Source: Pedobacter sp. Leaf170 (GTDB lineage Bacteria > Bacteroidota > Bacteroidia > Sphingobacteriales > Sphingobacteriaceae). From it: a DNA stretch of 64,000 bases. Below, piece after piece: positions 18,183 through 27,093 of the stretch (position 1 is the stretch's first letter; the number at the start of each line of letters is the position of its first letter). Under the pieces are notes generated by a model. That model made no database searches and was not told the DNA's origin. It saw nothing but the letters and a program-made list of their open reading frames with translations. Location of the stretch: the NCBI RefSeq assembly GCF_920984665.1, contig NZ_CAKLBP010000003.1, forward strand, positions 378,960 through 442,959, written 5' to 3'. The translations under genes and the position numbers were made by a program.

Positions 18183-20012
18183 TTATTTCGTAGTGTTTGA
18201 TGGGAATAATTTCTCTAGGTTTTCGAATCCCATAACCGCATTTTTAGGCAATTTCTCACCATTATCGCCAAATACATACAATGCGTTTTCTTTCTCGATG
18301 GTTACTTTACTTTCATCATATTTACCCATTTTATCCTTAACCGCCGATGCATTAAGCTTGAAATTCTTAATCAAAAAATCGTAAAGCGCAATGCGTTTAT
18401 TGATGCCAAAATCATGCTTCTCCGCAGGCAAGTGAACATTTTCAACTTTATTCTTCACACCATAATAACCATACATTTTTTGTAAATACGGAAAATCGTG
18501 TTCAGGTGTATGCGCTGTCCAGTCGCCACCATCTGAAACTAAAAGTTGCGGTCGAGGTGCAGCCATTGCGGCTAGCTCCACATTATCTGTTCCGCCTGCA
18601 CACTGATGGATTGGCATACCGCTTTCGCATGGGCAACCACCATAAAAGTATGACGACATGGCTACAACCGGAGCACTTAATTTTATTCTTTCGTCCATTG
18701 CGGTCATTAAAATTGAATGACTTCCGGCGCCCGAGCCACCACTAATGCCAATTCGGTTTGTATCTGTTTCTTTAAGTGATGAGAAATAATCTAAAATCCT
18801 TATTCCACCCAAGGTTTGAATGGTTTGAGCTAAACTTTTGCGATGGTCTTCATATTTAAATTGCAACATCGATTCGCCCCAGGCAAATAAATCGTAGCTG
18901 AAAGCCATAGCGCCCATACGTGCAATTGTGGCGCAACGCAGTTGACAATCGGCACGGTAACGTTGTTTCTCCCAGTGTCCGTCGGGACTTAAAATAACCG
19001 GAATTTTTCCTTTTGCCTTAAGTGGTTTATACAAAGAACCATTAATCCACACACCGGGAAGTATCTCTAAAGCAATGTTTTCAACCGAATAACCATCAAA
19101 AATTCTTTTAGCTGTTACAATTGGCTTTGAATTTGGTTTTTCTGGCAACGGAGACAATAACAAGGCTTTATAAAGCTCCGGTTTTATTTCTTCCTTACGT
19201 TTTTCCCAACTGTTTTTATCAGAATATTTTGTAGCTAAACTGTCCAGGTAGTTCCACCCATCCAGAACTTCCCAACGATAATATTCATATTCCTTTAACT
19301 TATAAACGCCCGGCTTTTCTTTGTTTACTTTCATATCCAAAGGCGCTAAAACGTTAGCTAAAGTTTCATCTACATCGGCCCGAAATCGCCACTCGGCATA
19401 ATTAACCCATTTATCTTGTACCTGTGGCTCACTGTATTTTATTTGAACTTTGAAACGCGTTTGAATTTCTTTCAGAACGTCTGTTAGCGGTTTTTTATAG
19501 AGTTTATCAGAGTTTTGAGTTTGGGCATAGAGGCTTGTAAAAGCACAAAAAAACAAGCTAAGAAACAGCAAGAAAAAGTTAATAACATTTTTATATTTTA
19601 AAAGTGATTGCTTTCCCGAAAAACCGGAACGAGCTTTATCTAGTAATGAAGAGCAACCTATCATCATTGCAACGTTTGATTTTTCATCAACCGAAGCAAT
19701 CTCTACAAAGAAATTAGATTGCTTCGTCGTGCCTCCTCGCAATGACGAGGTGGCGATACATGGAGCAGATACAACGGTCGTCATTGCGAGGTTTGATTTT
19801 TCATCAACCGAAGCAATCTCTATAAAGAAATTAGATTGTTTCGTCGTGGCTCCTCGCAATGACGAGGTGGCGATACGTGGAGCATACACAGCGGTCGTCA
19901 TTGCGAGGTTTGGTTTTTCATCAACCGAAGCAATCTTTGTAACTAACTTAAAAGATTTCTCAACTTCGGTCGAAATGATGGCATTTCGTGATGATTTCTC
20001 AATCTTTCTCAT
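18183..20012 (-). CDS. Alpha/beta-hydrolase carbohydrate esterase with repeat-encoded N-terminal extension
   Basis: 609-aa frame. Residues 1 to about 135 come from dispersed repeats (IASVDEKSNLAMTT, SSLRGGTTKQSNFF recur in frame). The first sequence that looks like a secreted protein is the hydrophobic VINFFLLFLSLFFCAFTSLY plus AQ (about 143-164). A small STN-like domain follows (DVLKEIQTRFKVQIKYSE), then the hydrolase: IPVILSPDGHWEKQRY, nucleophile elbow RIGISGGSGAGSHS, acid region LLVSDGGDWTAHTPEHDF, His in AEKHDFGINK. Resembles acetyl-xylan-esterase-type enzymes. I keep the start at 20012 because it forms an ATGA overlap with the upstream stop and no Met lies between residue 117 and the signal sequence. 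ATGs at 19667 and 19664 are the alternatives. Confidence 0.78.
   Translation of the reverse strand: MRKIEKSSRNAIISTEVEKSFKLVTKIASVDEKPNLAMTTAVYAPRIATSSLRGATTKQSNFFIEIASVDEKSNLAMTTVVSAPCIATSSLRGGTTKQSNFFVEIASVDEKSNVAMMIGCSSLLDKARSGFSGKQSLLKYKNVINFFLLFLSLFFCAFTSLYAQTQNSDKLYKKPLTDVLKEIQTRFKVQIKYSEPQVQDKWVNYAEWRFRADVDETLANVLAPLDMKVNKEKPGVYKLKEYEYYRWEVLDGWNYLDSLATKYSDKNSWEKRKEEIKPELYKALLLSPLPEKPNSKPIVTAKRIFDGYSVENIALEILPGVWINGSLYKPLKAKGKIPVILSPDGHWEKQRYRADCQLRCATIARMGAMAFSYDLFAWGESMLQFKYEDHRKSLAQTIQTLGGIRILDYFSSLKETDTNRIGISGGSGAGSHSILMTAMDERIKLSAPVVAMSSYFYGGCPCESGMPIHQCAGGTDNVELAAMAAPRPQLLVSDGGDWTAHTPEHDFPYLQKMYGYYGVKNKVENVHLPAEKHDFGINKRIALYDFLIKNFKLNASAVKDKMGKYDESKVTIEKENALYVFGDNGEKLPKNAVMGFENLEKLFPSNTTK
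19596..19983. repeat. In-frame tandem array of 117-bp repeat units
   Basis: Unit starts (cattgcgaggtttg-type) at 19665, 19782 and 19899: a period of exactly 117 bp (39 codons). Each unit is a family-A element with the longer left arm ending CGAAGCAATCT, a right arm ending CTCGCAATGACG and a linker GAGGTGGCGATACRTGGAGC. A family-B half element follows to 19983, and a gattgctttcccgaaaa half element lies on the other side (about 19596-19640). The whole array is open on the minus strand and forms the 5' end of the esterase gene. Confidence 0.88.
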
Positions 20013-21145
20013 GGCTCTTCGTTTTTAGTTTCTGTAATTACCGGTGCTGTATATCCATTTAGCTTTGGCCAAACGCCATTCTTAATTTTCTTAAGCTTTA
20101 GTTTTGATGGGTCTACAACTACATGTTTAATTTTTTCTCTTCTCCAGGTGTAAATAAAATGCAGCATACCATCAGCGGTTTGAATAACAGCGGGATAAGA
20201 ATATTGACTAATCGGCGAATCTTCTAAAATCAAAGCTGCAGACCATGCCTTTCCATCTTTAGAAACCGAAACATTTAACGGCGTTCTCGGACCTTTTGCT
20301 AAATCGCCGGGAGGTAAAACATGGTTATAAACTAAAACATGTCGACCGTCTTTCATCGTAACTGCATCCGTACCCGAATTGTTATTTGGTAAAGATGTTT
20401 TGGTTAATGCCGACCAGGTTTCTCCGTTGTCTTCAGACCACGACTCAACAATTGCCCTATTTGCAGTTCTGGCCAAAATTTGAAGTTTACCATTTCCATG
20501 TTGTAAAATACTTGGTTGAATGGCTTTAATTCCATTTTCGGCAATTGGGCCAACTGTTCTCCAGGTTTTGCCATTATCTTTGGTAACCTCAAAATGAATT
20601 TTCCAGCCATTACCTTCTCTGCTTGATGGAGCAAAAAGATTTCCGTTGCTTAATAAAACTGGCTTATTTTTTACCGGGCCAATGTAACCATCAGGAAGTT
20701 TAGTAGCCTCAGACCATGTTAATCCGCCATCTTTTGATGTTTTCATTAATCCCCACCATTCAGAGGGTTTAGGACCGATTTTGTAAAAAAGCAGTAAATC
20801 TCCGCCTGGAACCTGATACAAAACCGGGTTCCATGTTGGTAATCTCTTACCATCCGGCTGAATACCATTTGCCGCAGAAACCGGAGCTAGCCATTTTCCA
20901 TCAACATAACGGCTAATATATATTTCTACATCGGGGTTTCTTTCTTTTGTACCTCCAAAAAATGAAGCGACCAAACCTGTTGGCGTTTCAGCAAGGGTTG
21001 CCGAATGACATGATGGAAATGGTGCTTTTTCGTACAAATACTCTTGCTTTACAACGCCCTTTTGCCATTTTTCTACTTGCGCTTTCGCCGTTATTGCTAA
21101 AGCGATAACAAGTCCTATCGTGATGTATAATTTTCTTTTTAACAT
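20009..21145 (-). CDS. Sialidase-fold (BNR repeat) exo-glycosidase-like protein
   Basis: Secreted six-bladed beta-propeller of 378 aa with a signal peptide ending AITAKAQ (about residue 22). Asp-box motifs are visible (TSKDGGLTWSEA, TKDNGKTWRT, SEDNGETWSA, VSKDGKAWSA). Arginines expected of sialidases may be those in FFGGTKERNPDVEIY and ILARTANRAIVE. In a pectin locus, sialic acid is an unlikely target. The acidic keto-sugars Kdo and Dha of RG-II would be the logical alternatives, but this is inference. Its stop overlaps the next ORF's ATG (ATGA, 20009-20012), which implies translational coupling with the esterase. Confidence 0.82.
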   Translation of the reverse strand: MLKRKLYITIGLVIALAITAKAQVEKWQKGVVKQEYLYEKAPFPSCHSATLAETPTGLVASFFGGTKERNPDVEIYISRYVDGKWLAPVSAANGIQPDGKRLPTWNPVLYQVPGGDLLLFYKIGPKPSEWWGLMKTSKDGGLTWSEATKLPDGYIGPVKNKPVLLSNGNLFAPSSREGNGWKIHFEVTKDNGKTWRTVGPIAENGIKAIQPSILQHGNGKLQILARTANRAIVESWSEDNGETWSALTKTSLPNNNSGTDAVTMKDGRHVLVYNHVLPPGDLAKGPRTPLNVSVSKDGKAWSAALILEDSPISQYSYPAVIQTADGMLHFIYTWRREKIKHVVVDPSKLKLKKIKNGVWPKLNGYTAPVITETKNEEP

Positions 21146-21262
21146 AATTACTTTTAATCAATTTTCTATAAATGGTTGTCATGAGGCGAAATAAAATGCT
21201 TAATTACACTTCTTCGTCATTTCGACCATAAAGTTGCACTCCACTCGTCATAACCACTTTAT
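21146..21262. repeat. Spacer with decayed repeat remnants
   Basis: Contains tgtcatgaggcgaaataaaatgc and cgtcatttcgaccataaag, fragments of families A and B without intact arms. No gene or clear promoter seen. Confidence 0.5.
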
Positions 21263-24001
21263 CTATTTCCCTTCTACTACAAACTCATAATCGCCAGAAC
21301 CTACTTCATAAACTGCCCTGCCATTATCCATTTTTATAAATTTTAATTCTTTAATCGATTTCACTACTTCCGAAACTTCATTTCTGTTATTTGCAGGAAC
21401 ATAAACCTGTGCCGATGTATTTGGCGGCACAGTTACTTTCCAATTAAACTTGCTACCAGTTTTAGTATAATTACTTTTAATCATTCCATAAACTGAATTA
21501 TAACTTGCATTAACCAAATTCAAACCATTAATCATTTCTGGTTTTAAAGTAATCTGCTTAAAAGCAGCATTTTCGGATTTAATTCCGGCAACGTTTTCAT
21601 AATACCAGATTAGTAAATCGCCCAGCATCATCACATGATTTTGCGAATTCATTTTAGGGTCGGCGGTGTTCCCATTCCATAATTCCCAAATGGTAGTTGC
21701 GCCATTATCAACCATATAACCCCAACTTGGGTATGTTTTTTTTGTGGCAATGGTGTAGGCTAAATCCGGGCGACCGAAATCATTTAAACAGCGCATAAGC
21801 CATTGTATTCCGACCAAACCATTACTTAAATGCCCTTTATTGGATACTTCGATGGTATGGGTAATATTTTTAAAAACGTCATCCACTTTATTCTGAGGCA
21901 CCATTCCGAAATAAAGTGGAATAATGTTATCGGTTAAAGCATTTGATGCATAATAACCTTTCTCATTATAATATTTTTGGTTGAAAGCGTCTTTAATTTT
22001 ATTACCCAAATCCTCATAATTTTTAATGTCTTCTTCTTTACCAATGGCTTTAGCAAACTGCATCATCAACTTTGTGAAATGATAATAATAGGCTGTAGAA
22101 ATTAATGCAGAAGGATACTTTTTATCGGCACTTTTTCCTCTGCCAAATTCGATGGTAATTGGCGGCATGCACCAATCGCCATAACTATCCTTGGTTAAAA
22201 TATAATCCTGCATGTAACGGCTTTGCATATAAGCCAACCATTTTTTCATCGCCGGATAATTATCACGAACGGTAGAAACATCGCCAGTTTGTTTGTAAAC
22301 CATTTCCGTAACCAAGAGCATTGCCCCTGGCCAGGTCATATTGTCGCTGTAATACCTCCAAAATGCCGGTGCAACATCAGGAATTGCACCATCTCCTTTT
22401 TGTGAATTCCGAATATCTTGCAACCATTTTGTATAAAATCTGCCATTATCAAAAACGAAACTTTCGCCATAGGCAACCGCACCTCTATCACCAAGCCAAG
22501 GCATGCGCTCGTTCCGTTGCGGGCAATCAATCGGAATGCCTTTATAATTCCCTGCAATTCCCCACCAGGCATTTTTAAAAATCTGATTCGTTAGCGCATC
22601 CGATGTTTCAAAAGTTCCTACGGTTTTAATATTATCGTAAATCATTTTGCCTACGAAATCATTTACAGATGGCTGATAAGTAAAACCGCTTAATTCCACA
22701 TATCTGAAACCGCGGTAAGTAAATGTCGGTTCCCAGGTTTCTGTCTCGCCGCCTTTTAAAGTGTATAAATCGGTACATTTCGCATTGCGAAGATTTGATG
22801 TAAAAAGTTCACCATTATCTTGCAAAGATTCGGCAAAGCGTAGTTTGATTTGTTTTCCACGCAAGCCTTTAACCTTTATCTGCAACCAGCCAACCATGTT
22901 TTGCCCCATATCAAGTACGTATCTACCACCAGATAATTTTGAAATCGAAATAGGTTTAAGCGTATTCATCACACGCATATTTTCATTCATTTGGGCTTCA
23001 ATAATTCCGCTAGGTTCCTGTACAAATTCTGCTTTCGCCCATTTGCTATCATCAAAACCTACAGTATTCCAACCAGCAGCTTCTTTCGTTGCATCGTATT
23101 CCTCGCCATCATATTCATTATTGGTTCGGATTGGGCCATCTGTCGTTCCTTTCCAACTATCGTCTGTATCGATATTTGCAATTGAACCATCGCTGTAAAC
23201 AATATGAATGTTCAAAAGCATTTTCGGGAAACCAAAAGTTTTAATTTTATATGGCTTTTCATTTTGGCGCATAGCGAAGAAACGACCATTGCCTAAAATA
23301 GCTCCAACAGCATTTTTGCCATTAATGATGTGTGATGTAACATCGTAAGTGTTGTATTTTACATTGCGGGTGTAATCTGTAGCGGTTGGTTTTAAAACAT
23401 CTTCGCCAATTTTTTTACCATTGATGAATAGTTCGTACAACCCTAAACCAATGATGGATGCCGTTGCAGATTTCACGGTTTTGTTGCTTTGAAATTCTTT
23501 CCTGAAATACCTTGCAGATAACCTCGAATCTGTTTTAATATTATCCCATGGGAAGGCTCTGTCGAAACCAATCCAACCTTTTGGCCAGTCTTTGTAATTT
23601 AACAAACCCATAGAAAATGAGTTAACCGCCGACCATTCACTTTGTCCGACATTTGTCCAGATTTTAACTTTCCAGTAAACTTTTAAACGACTTTTAAGTG
23701 GTTCTCCATCATAATTAACATGGATAGATTCTGATGAATTTACCCTTCCCGAATCCCAAATATCGCCCTCGTTCGCTTTTAATTTTTCTTCTGATGAAGA
23801 GGCTAAAAGCTGATAAGCCGTTTGCATTACATTGCGTTCTTTAGCGATAATATGCCAGGCAAACCGTGGCTTTTCTGCATCAATTCCTACCGGATTAGTC
23901 AGCATTTCGCAAGTTGTGTTTTGTAAAGTAATTTGCGCAAAAGCTTGCCCAACTAACGTGATGCAGATGCTGATGATTAATATGTAGGTTTTAAAATTCA
24001 T
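21263..24001 (-). CDS. alpha-L-rhamnosidase, GH78
   Basis: Secreted 912-aa enzyme with a signal peptide ending VGQAFAQ (23). Architecture: fibronectin-like domain (about 25-140), rhamnosidase N-terminal beta-sandwich (about 155-335, ASIIGLGLYELFINGKKIGE), second beta-sandwich (about 345-460, YVLDMGQNMVGWLQIKVKG), then the (alpha/alpha)6 barrel. The acid motif is canonical: IPIDCPQRNERMPWLGDRG with Glu498. The barrel also holds YGDWCMPP and TTIWELWNG, whose Glu is a candidate base. The C-terminal beta domain follows. Size and motifs fit a full-length GH78 exo-rhamnosidase of the type in Bacteroidota RG loci. Confidence 0.92.
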   Translation of the reverse strand: MNFKTYILIISICITLVGQAFAQITLQNTTCEMLTNPVGIDAEKPRFAWHIIAKERNVMQTAYQLLASSSEEKLKANEGDIWDSGRVNSSESIHVNYDGEPLKSRLKVYWKVKIWTNVGQSEWSAVNSFSMGLLNYKDWPKGWIGFDRAFPWDNIKTDSRLSARYFRKEFQSNKTVKSATASIIGLGLYELFINGKKIGEDVLKPTATDYTRNVKYNTYDVTSHIINGKNAVGAILGNGRFFAMRQNEKPYKIKTFGFPKMLLNIHIVYSDGSIANIDTDDSWKGTTDGPIRTNNEYDGEEYDATKEAAGWNTVGFDDSKWAKAEFVQEPSGIIEAQMNENMRVMNTLKPISISKLSGGRYVLDMGQNMVGWLQIKVKGLRGKQIKLRFAESLQDNGELFTSNLRNAKCTDLYTLKGGETETWEPTFTYRGFRYVELSGFTYQPSVNDFVGKMIYDNIKTVGTFETSDALTNQIFKNAWWGIAGNYKGIPIDCPQRNERMPWLGDRGAVAYGESFVFDNGRFYTKWLQDIRNSQKGDGAIPDVAPAFWRYYSDNMTWPGAMLLVTEMVYKQTGDVSTVRDNYPAMKKWLAYMQSRYMQDYILTKDSYGDWCMPPITIEFGRGKSADKKYPSALISTAYYYHFTKLMMQFAKAIGKEEDIKNYEDLGNKIKDAFNQKYYNEKGYYASNALTDNIIPLYFGMVPQNKVDDVFKNITHTIEVSNKGHLSNGLVGIQWLMRCLNDFGRPDLAYTIATKKTYPSWGYMVDNGATTIWELWNGNTADPKMNSQNHVMMLGDLLIWYYENVAGIKSENAAFKQITLKPEMINGLNLVNASYNSVYGMIKSNYTKTGSKFNWKVTVPPNTSAQVYVPANNRNEVSEVVKSIKELKFIKMDNGRAVYEVGSGDYEFVVEGK

Positions 24002-24021
24002 TCAATTAATTTCTATACTAT

Positions 24022-24317
24022 CGTCATTGCGAGGCTGGATTAGCGCGAGCCGAAGCAATCTAATCTTTTTTCAATTGAGATTGCTTCAGCGTGCCTCCTC
24101 GCAATGACGGCAGCCATCATCGTCATTGCGAGGTTGGGTTTGAGCGAACCGAAGCAATCTAACCTTTTTTCAATTGAGATTGCTTGGTCGTGCCTCCTCG
24201 CAATGACGGCAGCCATCATCGTCATTGCGAGGCTGGATTTGAGCGAACCGAAGCAATCTATCTTTTTTTTTGTCAAATCATTTTACTTATCAGATTGCTT
24301 CGTACCTCGCAATGACG
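24022..24317. repeat. Tandem array of 99-bp family-A repeat units
   Basis: Unit starts at 24022, 24121 and 24220: a period of exactly 99 bp. Units carry the long left arm (CGTCATTGCGAGGYTGGRTT plus KAGCGMRCCGAAGCAATCT), caattgagattgctt, CTCGCAATGACG and the linker GCAGCCATCAT. The last copy has a different centre and a simple right arm (24292-24317). The array is open in frame on the minus strand (24040-24276) but that ORF has no sign of being a gene. It overlaps the 3' end of the GH2 gene. Confidence 0.88.
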
Positions 24318-27093
24318 ACGTATCGAGAGAAAAATCAAAATACAACACCATTTCTAAAGCTCTGCCCGGTTCCTTATCAAAATCATAAAAAACGTGTTTC
24401 ATGCCCATTGGTCCGGTAGTTTCCGGTTTTTGTGTCTTCGTTCCTATGGCTGATATCCCGTTCATAAAAGAAATATCGCCGTTTGGAAAAGTCGGACTCA
24501 TATTATCCCATTCCGTATCTTTAGATTTTTTTGGCGTAAATAATCTTAAAAATACATCTTCCCTATCGGTTACCACTTTAAAATTCTGCGTTTTCCCCAC
24601 AAATTCGCACCAATACAAATTTGAATAGTATCCTTTAAATTCAGGATACTGCCAGGCTGGTTCTCCCGTTGCAGAATCATTATAATCCTTTTTAAATATA
24701 CCGAATTGTGTACCTTTCATACGGTTTTTCCATACACGATACGGACCATTTCCTTTATATTCAACGGATTTAATTTCTGTTTCGGGATACGAAAAATTTA
24801 AGCCAACAAATGTTGTGAAATATGCTGACGGAAAATATTTGACTTCCATTTTTAACCATCCTGATGGATAAATTGTCCACTGCAAAGTATTCCAGCTTTC
24901 CTTTTTATCAAACTTTGATGAAATAATTAAATTCTCCCCATCCATTTTGGTTGAGAAATTTTTGAAATTATTTACCGCATCCTGTAAAACGGGGCCGTTT
25001 GAAAATGGAATTACACCCTTTGCATTTTTAGCCTGCTGCAGCAGTCCGTTAACTTTATTAAATGTTAAATCGATTCCATTTGCAGAAACCTGATAAACTT
25101 TAGCATCCTCTTTTAAAATAACTTTTGATGAAGCAGTTTTAACTACCATTTCGTTAGCATCATCTTTTGGCAAAGCAATTGGATAGCTCCAGGTAAAAAG
25201 TTCCTTTCCATCAGGGCCATTCGCCGTTAAATACAGTGCATCGAAATTTCTCCAATCTGCCGGAAGATTGATTTGCAATTTTCCTTTCTCAAAAGGTTTA
25301 ACATTTGGGGCATCGGCTTTGCCTGATTTTAAATCGGCATCTGCGCCAGCATTTAATTTTTTCAACTTCCAGGTGAAAGTACATTGATTTAGATTGGTGA
25401 AGGCGTATCTGTTTTCCAGCAAAAACGAGCCATCAAAACCAGTGGTCATTTCTCTTTTTTCGACAAAAACCGGGCTCCAAACTTCTTTAATGGTAAAAAA
25501 GCTGCCTTCTTTTTCATGATAAGGTCCAACAATTCCATCCGGACCATGATTTCCATCCGTATCCAATTCGCCATTTTTATCAGTACGCACAACGGCTTGG
25601 TCGGCAAAATCCCATAAAAAACCACCGGCAGAAAGTGGATTATTCCACATAGCAGTCCAATAATCTTCAATTCCGGCACCATGACCGCCATCCCACATGC
25701 CATGCAAAAATTCGGTTGGCATTAAAATATTATGCCCATGGTCGTAATTTCCTATGCCGTAATTAAACTCACGGTAATGTGTGGTTTCAAAGCCGCCAAA
25801 AACTTCCCATGGATGAATTACAGCACGTTTTTGAATATCTTCTTCAGGAAAAATATGGTCTAAATCTCGGTTATGACCGCCTTCATTTCCATTAGCCCAA
25901 AATATAATCGATGGATGATTTTCATCATTCAACATCATCTCTTTTAACAATTTTGTTCCGGTTGGCTTATCGTAATTGCCATGCCATCCAGCCAATTCAT
26001 CCATAACGAACAAACCCAGAGAATCGCAGACATCCAAAAAATGTCCATCGGGTGGGTAATGCGACATCCGCACCGCGTTCATGTTCATTTCTTTCATCAA
26101 CAATACATCAGCAATACTGATTTTTTTGCTCGTTGTTCGGCCTGATGTTGGATAGAAAGAATGGCGGTTTACGCCTTTAAACTTCATTTTAACACCATTT
26201 ACGTAAACGCCATCACGTTCTTTTACTTCTACCGTTCTGAAACCGATTTTCTTTGTTACCTGATGAATTTCTTTCCCTTTTTTGATTAAGGTAAAGTTTG
26301 CGGTGTAGAGATTTGGAAATTCTGAAGACCATAATTCAGGCTTATCAAATTGATGATTTACAAACAATTTCTGAGTGCCTTTTGGAATATCAGCCGCGAA
26401 TTTGTTGCCGAATTTCTTGCCATCCTTTTGCATAAGTTGCACTTCAACTTTATCCGCATCGCCAGTAAAATTCAATTGAGCATTTAAAATTCCGTTGGCT
26501 TTTGCGTCAATCTGAACCCTATCAATGTGAGTTTGTGGTAAAGCCTCTATATAAACCGGCCTGAAAATGCCGCCAAAAATCCAGTAATCTGCTTTGCGTT
26601 CGGCTTCATTTACCGATTGATTAGCAGAATGTTTGGATACTTTAACTTCCAATAGATTATCGGCGCCAAGTTTAATCAGTTTGGATATATCGTATTTGAA
26701 AACGTAAAAAGAACCCTGGTGAACCTCTCCAGCTAGTTTTCCGTTAATTTTCACTTCCGTATCGGTCATCGAACCTTCAAAAACAATATTGATTTTTTGG
26801 TTTTTCCAATTTGCCGGAACTTTAAAATTGAACTTGTACAATCCTTGTTCTTTACCTTTATTTTCATCCTTATTAAAACCGTAGTTGTATTTTCCAAAGC
26901 CTTGCAATTCCCAATTTGAAGGCACAGGAATAGTTGTCCATTTACCCGAATTTGCACCTGCCGTACAGAAGAAATCCCAATTTACGGTATTATCATTTCC
27001 AGTTCCTGAAAGATATAATTTCTCCGTTTGCTGAGCTTTCACAGCATCAAACATCACTACCAAACAAAAGAAAAGTAAAAATCTAAGTCTCAT
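24283..27093 (-). CDS. Beta-galactosidase-like GH2 enzyme
   Basis: Secreted 936-aa GH2 protein with a signal peptide ending FDAVKAQ (about 21). Jelly-roll domain (IPVPSNWELQGFGKYNYG, VFEGSMTDTEVKINGK), immunoglobulin-like domain, then TIM barrel: FKGVNRHSFYPTSGR, MNAVRMSHYPPDGHFLDVCD, acid/base Glu in IIFWANGNEGG and nucleophile region MPTEFLHGMWDGG. The C-terminal part resembles the small-chain domain of beta-galactosidases (YKGNGPYRVWKNRMKGTQFG). Likely releases a terminal beta-galactosyl, beta-glucuronyl or arabinopyranosyl residue. Start overlaps the upstream stop as TAATG. The final SSLRGTKQSDK is read from the repeat array. Confidence 0.88.
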   Translation of the reverse strand: MRLRFLLFFCLVVMFDAVKAQQTEKLYLSGTGNDNTVNWDFFCTAGANSGKWTTIPVPSNWELQGFGKYNYGFNKDENKGKEQGLYKFNFKVPANWKNQKINIVFEGSMTDTEVKINGKLAGEVHQGSFYVFKYDISKLIKLGADNLLEVKVSKHSANQSVNEAERKADYWIFGGIFRPVYIEALPQTHIDRVQIDAKANGILNAQLNFTGDADKVEVQLMQKDGKKFGNKFAADIPKGTQKLFVNHQFDKPELWSSEFPNLYTANFTLIKKGKEIHQVTKKIGFRTVEVKERDGVYVNGVKMKFKGVNRHSFYPTSGRTTSKKISIADVLLMKEMNMNAVRMSHYPPDGHFLDVCDSLGLFVMDELAGWHGNYDKPTGTKLLKEMMLNDENHPSIIFWANGNEGGHNRDLDHIFPEEDIQKRAVIHPWEVFGGFETTHYREFNYGIGNYDHGHNILMPTEFLHGMWDGGHGAGIEDYWTAMWNNPLSAGGFLWDFADQAVVRTDKNGELDTDGNHGPDGIVGPYHEKEGSFFTIKEVWSPVFVEKREMTTGFDGSFLLENRYAFTNLNQCTFTWKLKKLNAGADADLKSGKADAPNVKPFEKGKLQINLPADWRNFDALYLTANGPDGKELFTWSYPIALPKDDANEMVVKTASSKVILKEDAKVYQVSANGIDLTFNKVNGLLQQAKNAKGVIPFSNGPVLQDAVNNFKNFSTKMDGENLIISSKFDKKESWNTLQWTIYPSGWLKMEVKYFPSAYFTTFVGLNFSYPETEIKSVEYKGNGPYRVWKNRMKGTQFGIFKKDYNDSATGEPAWQYPEFKGYYSNLYWCEFVGKTQNFKVVTDREDVFLRLFTPKKSKDTEWDNMSPTFPNGDISFMNGISAIGTKTQKPETTGPMGMKHVFYDFDKEPGRALEMVLYFDFSLDTSSLRGTKQSDK

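Noticed and set aside
19729..20028. 99-aa plus-strand ORF over the 117-bp array
   Set aside because: Opposite-strand reading of the repeat that forms the esterase 5' end.
20009..21145. True sialidase acting on host glycans
   Set aside because: All neighbours are pectin enzymes and there is no sialic-acid catabolic set (no NanE/NanK); keto-sugars of pectin fit better.
22761..23198. 145-aa plus-strand ORF
   Set aside because: Antisense shadow of the GH78 gene, which has complete domain structure on the other strand.
24040..24276. 78-aa minus-strand ORF with internal repeats
   Set aside because: It is simply the 99-bp DNA repeat read in frame; no start context, no signal peptide, no independent family.
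19596..24317. CRISPR array for the regularly spaced repeats
   Set aside because: Units are 99 or 117 bp with nearly identical spacers and palindromic ends, only three copies each, and no cas genes nearby.
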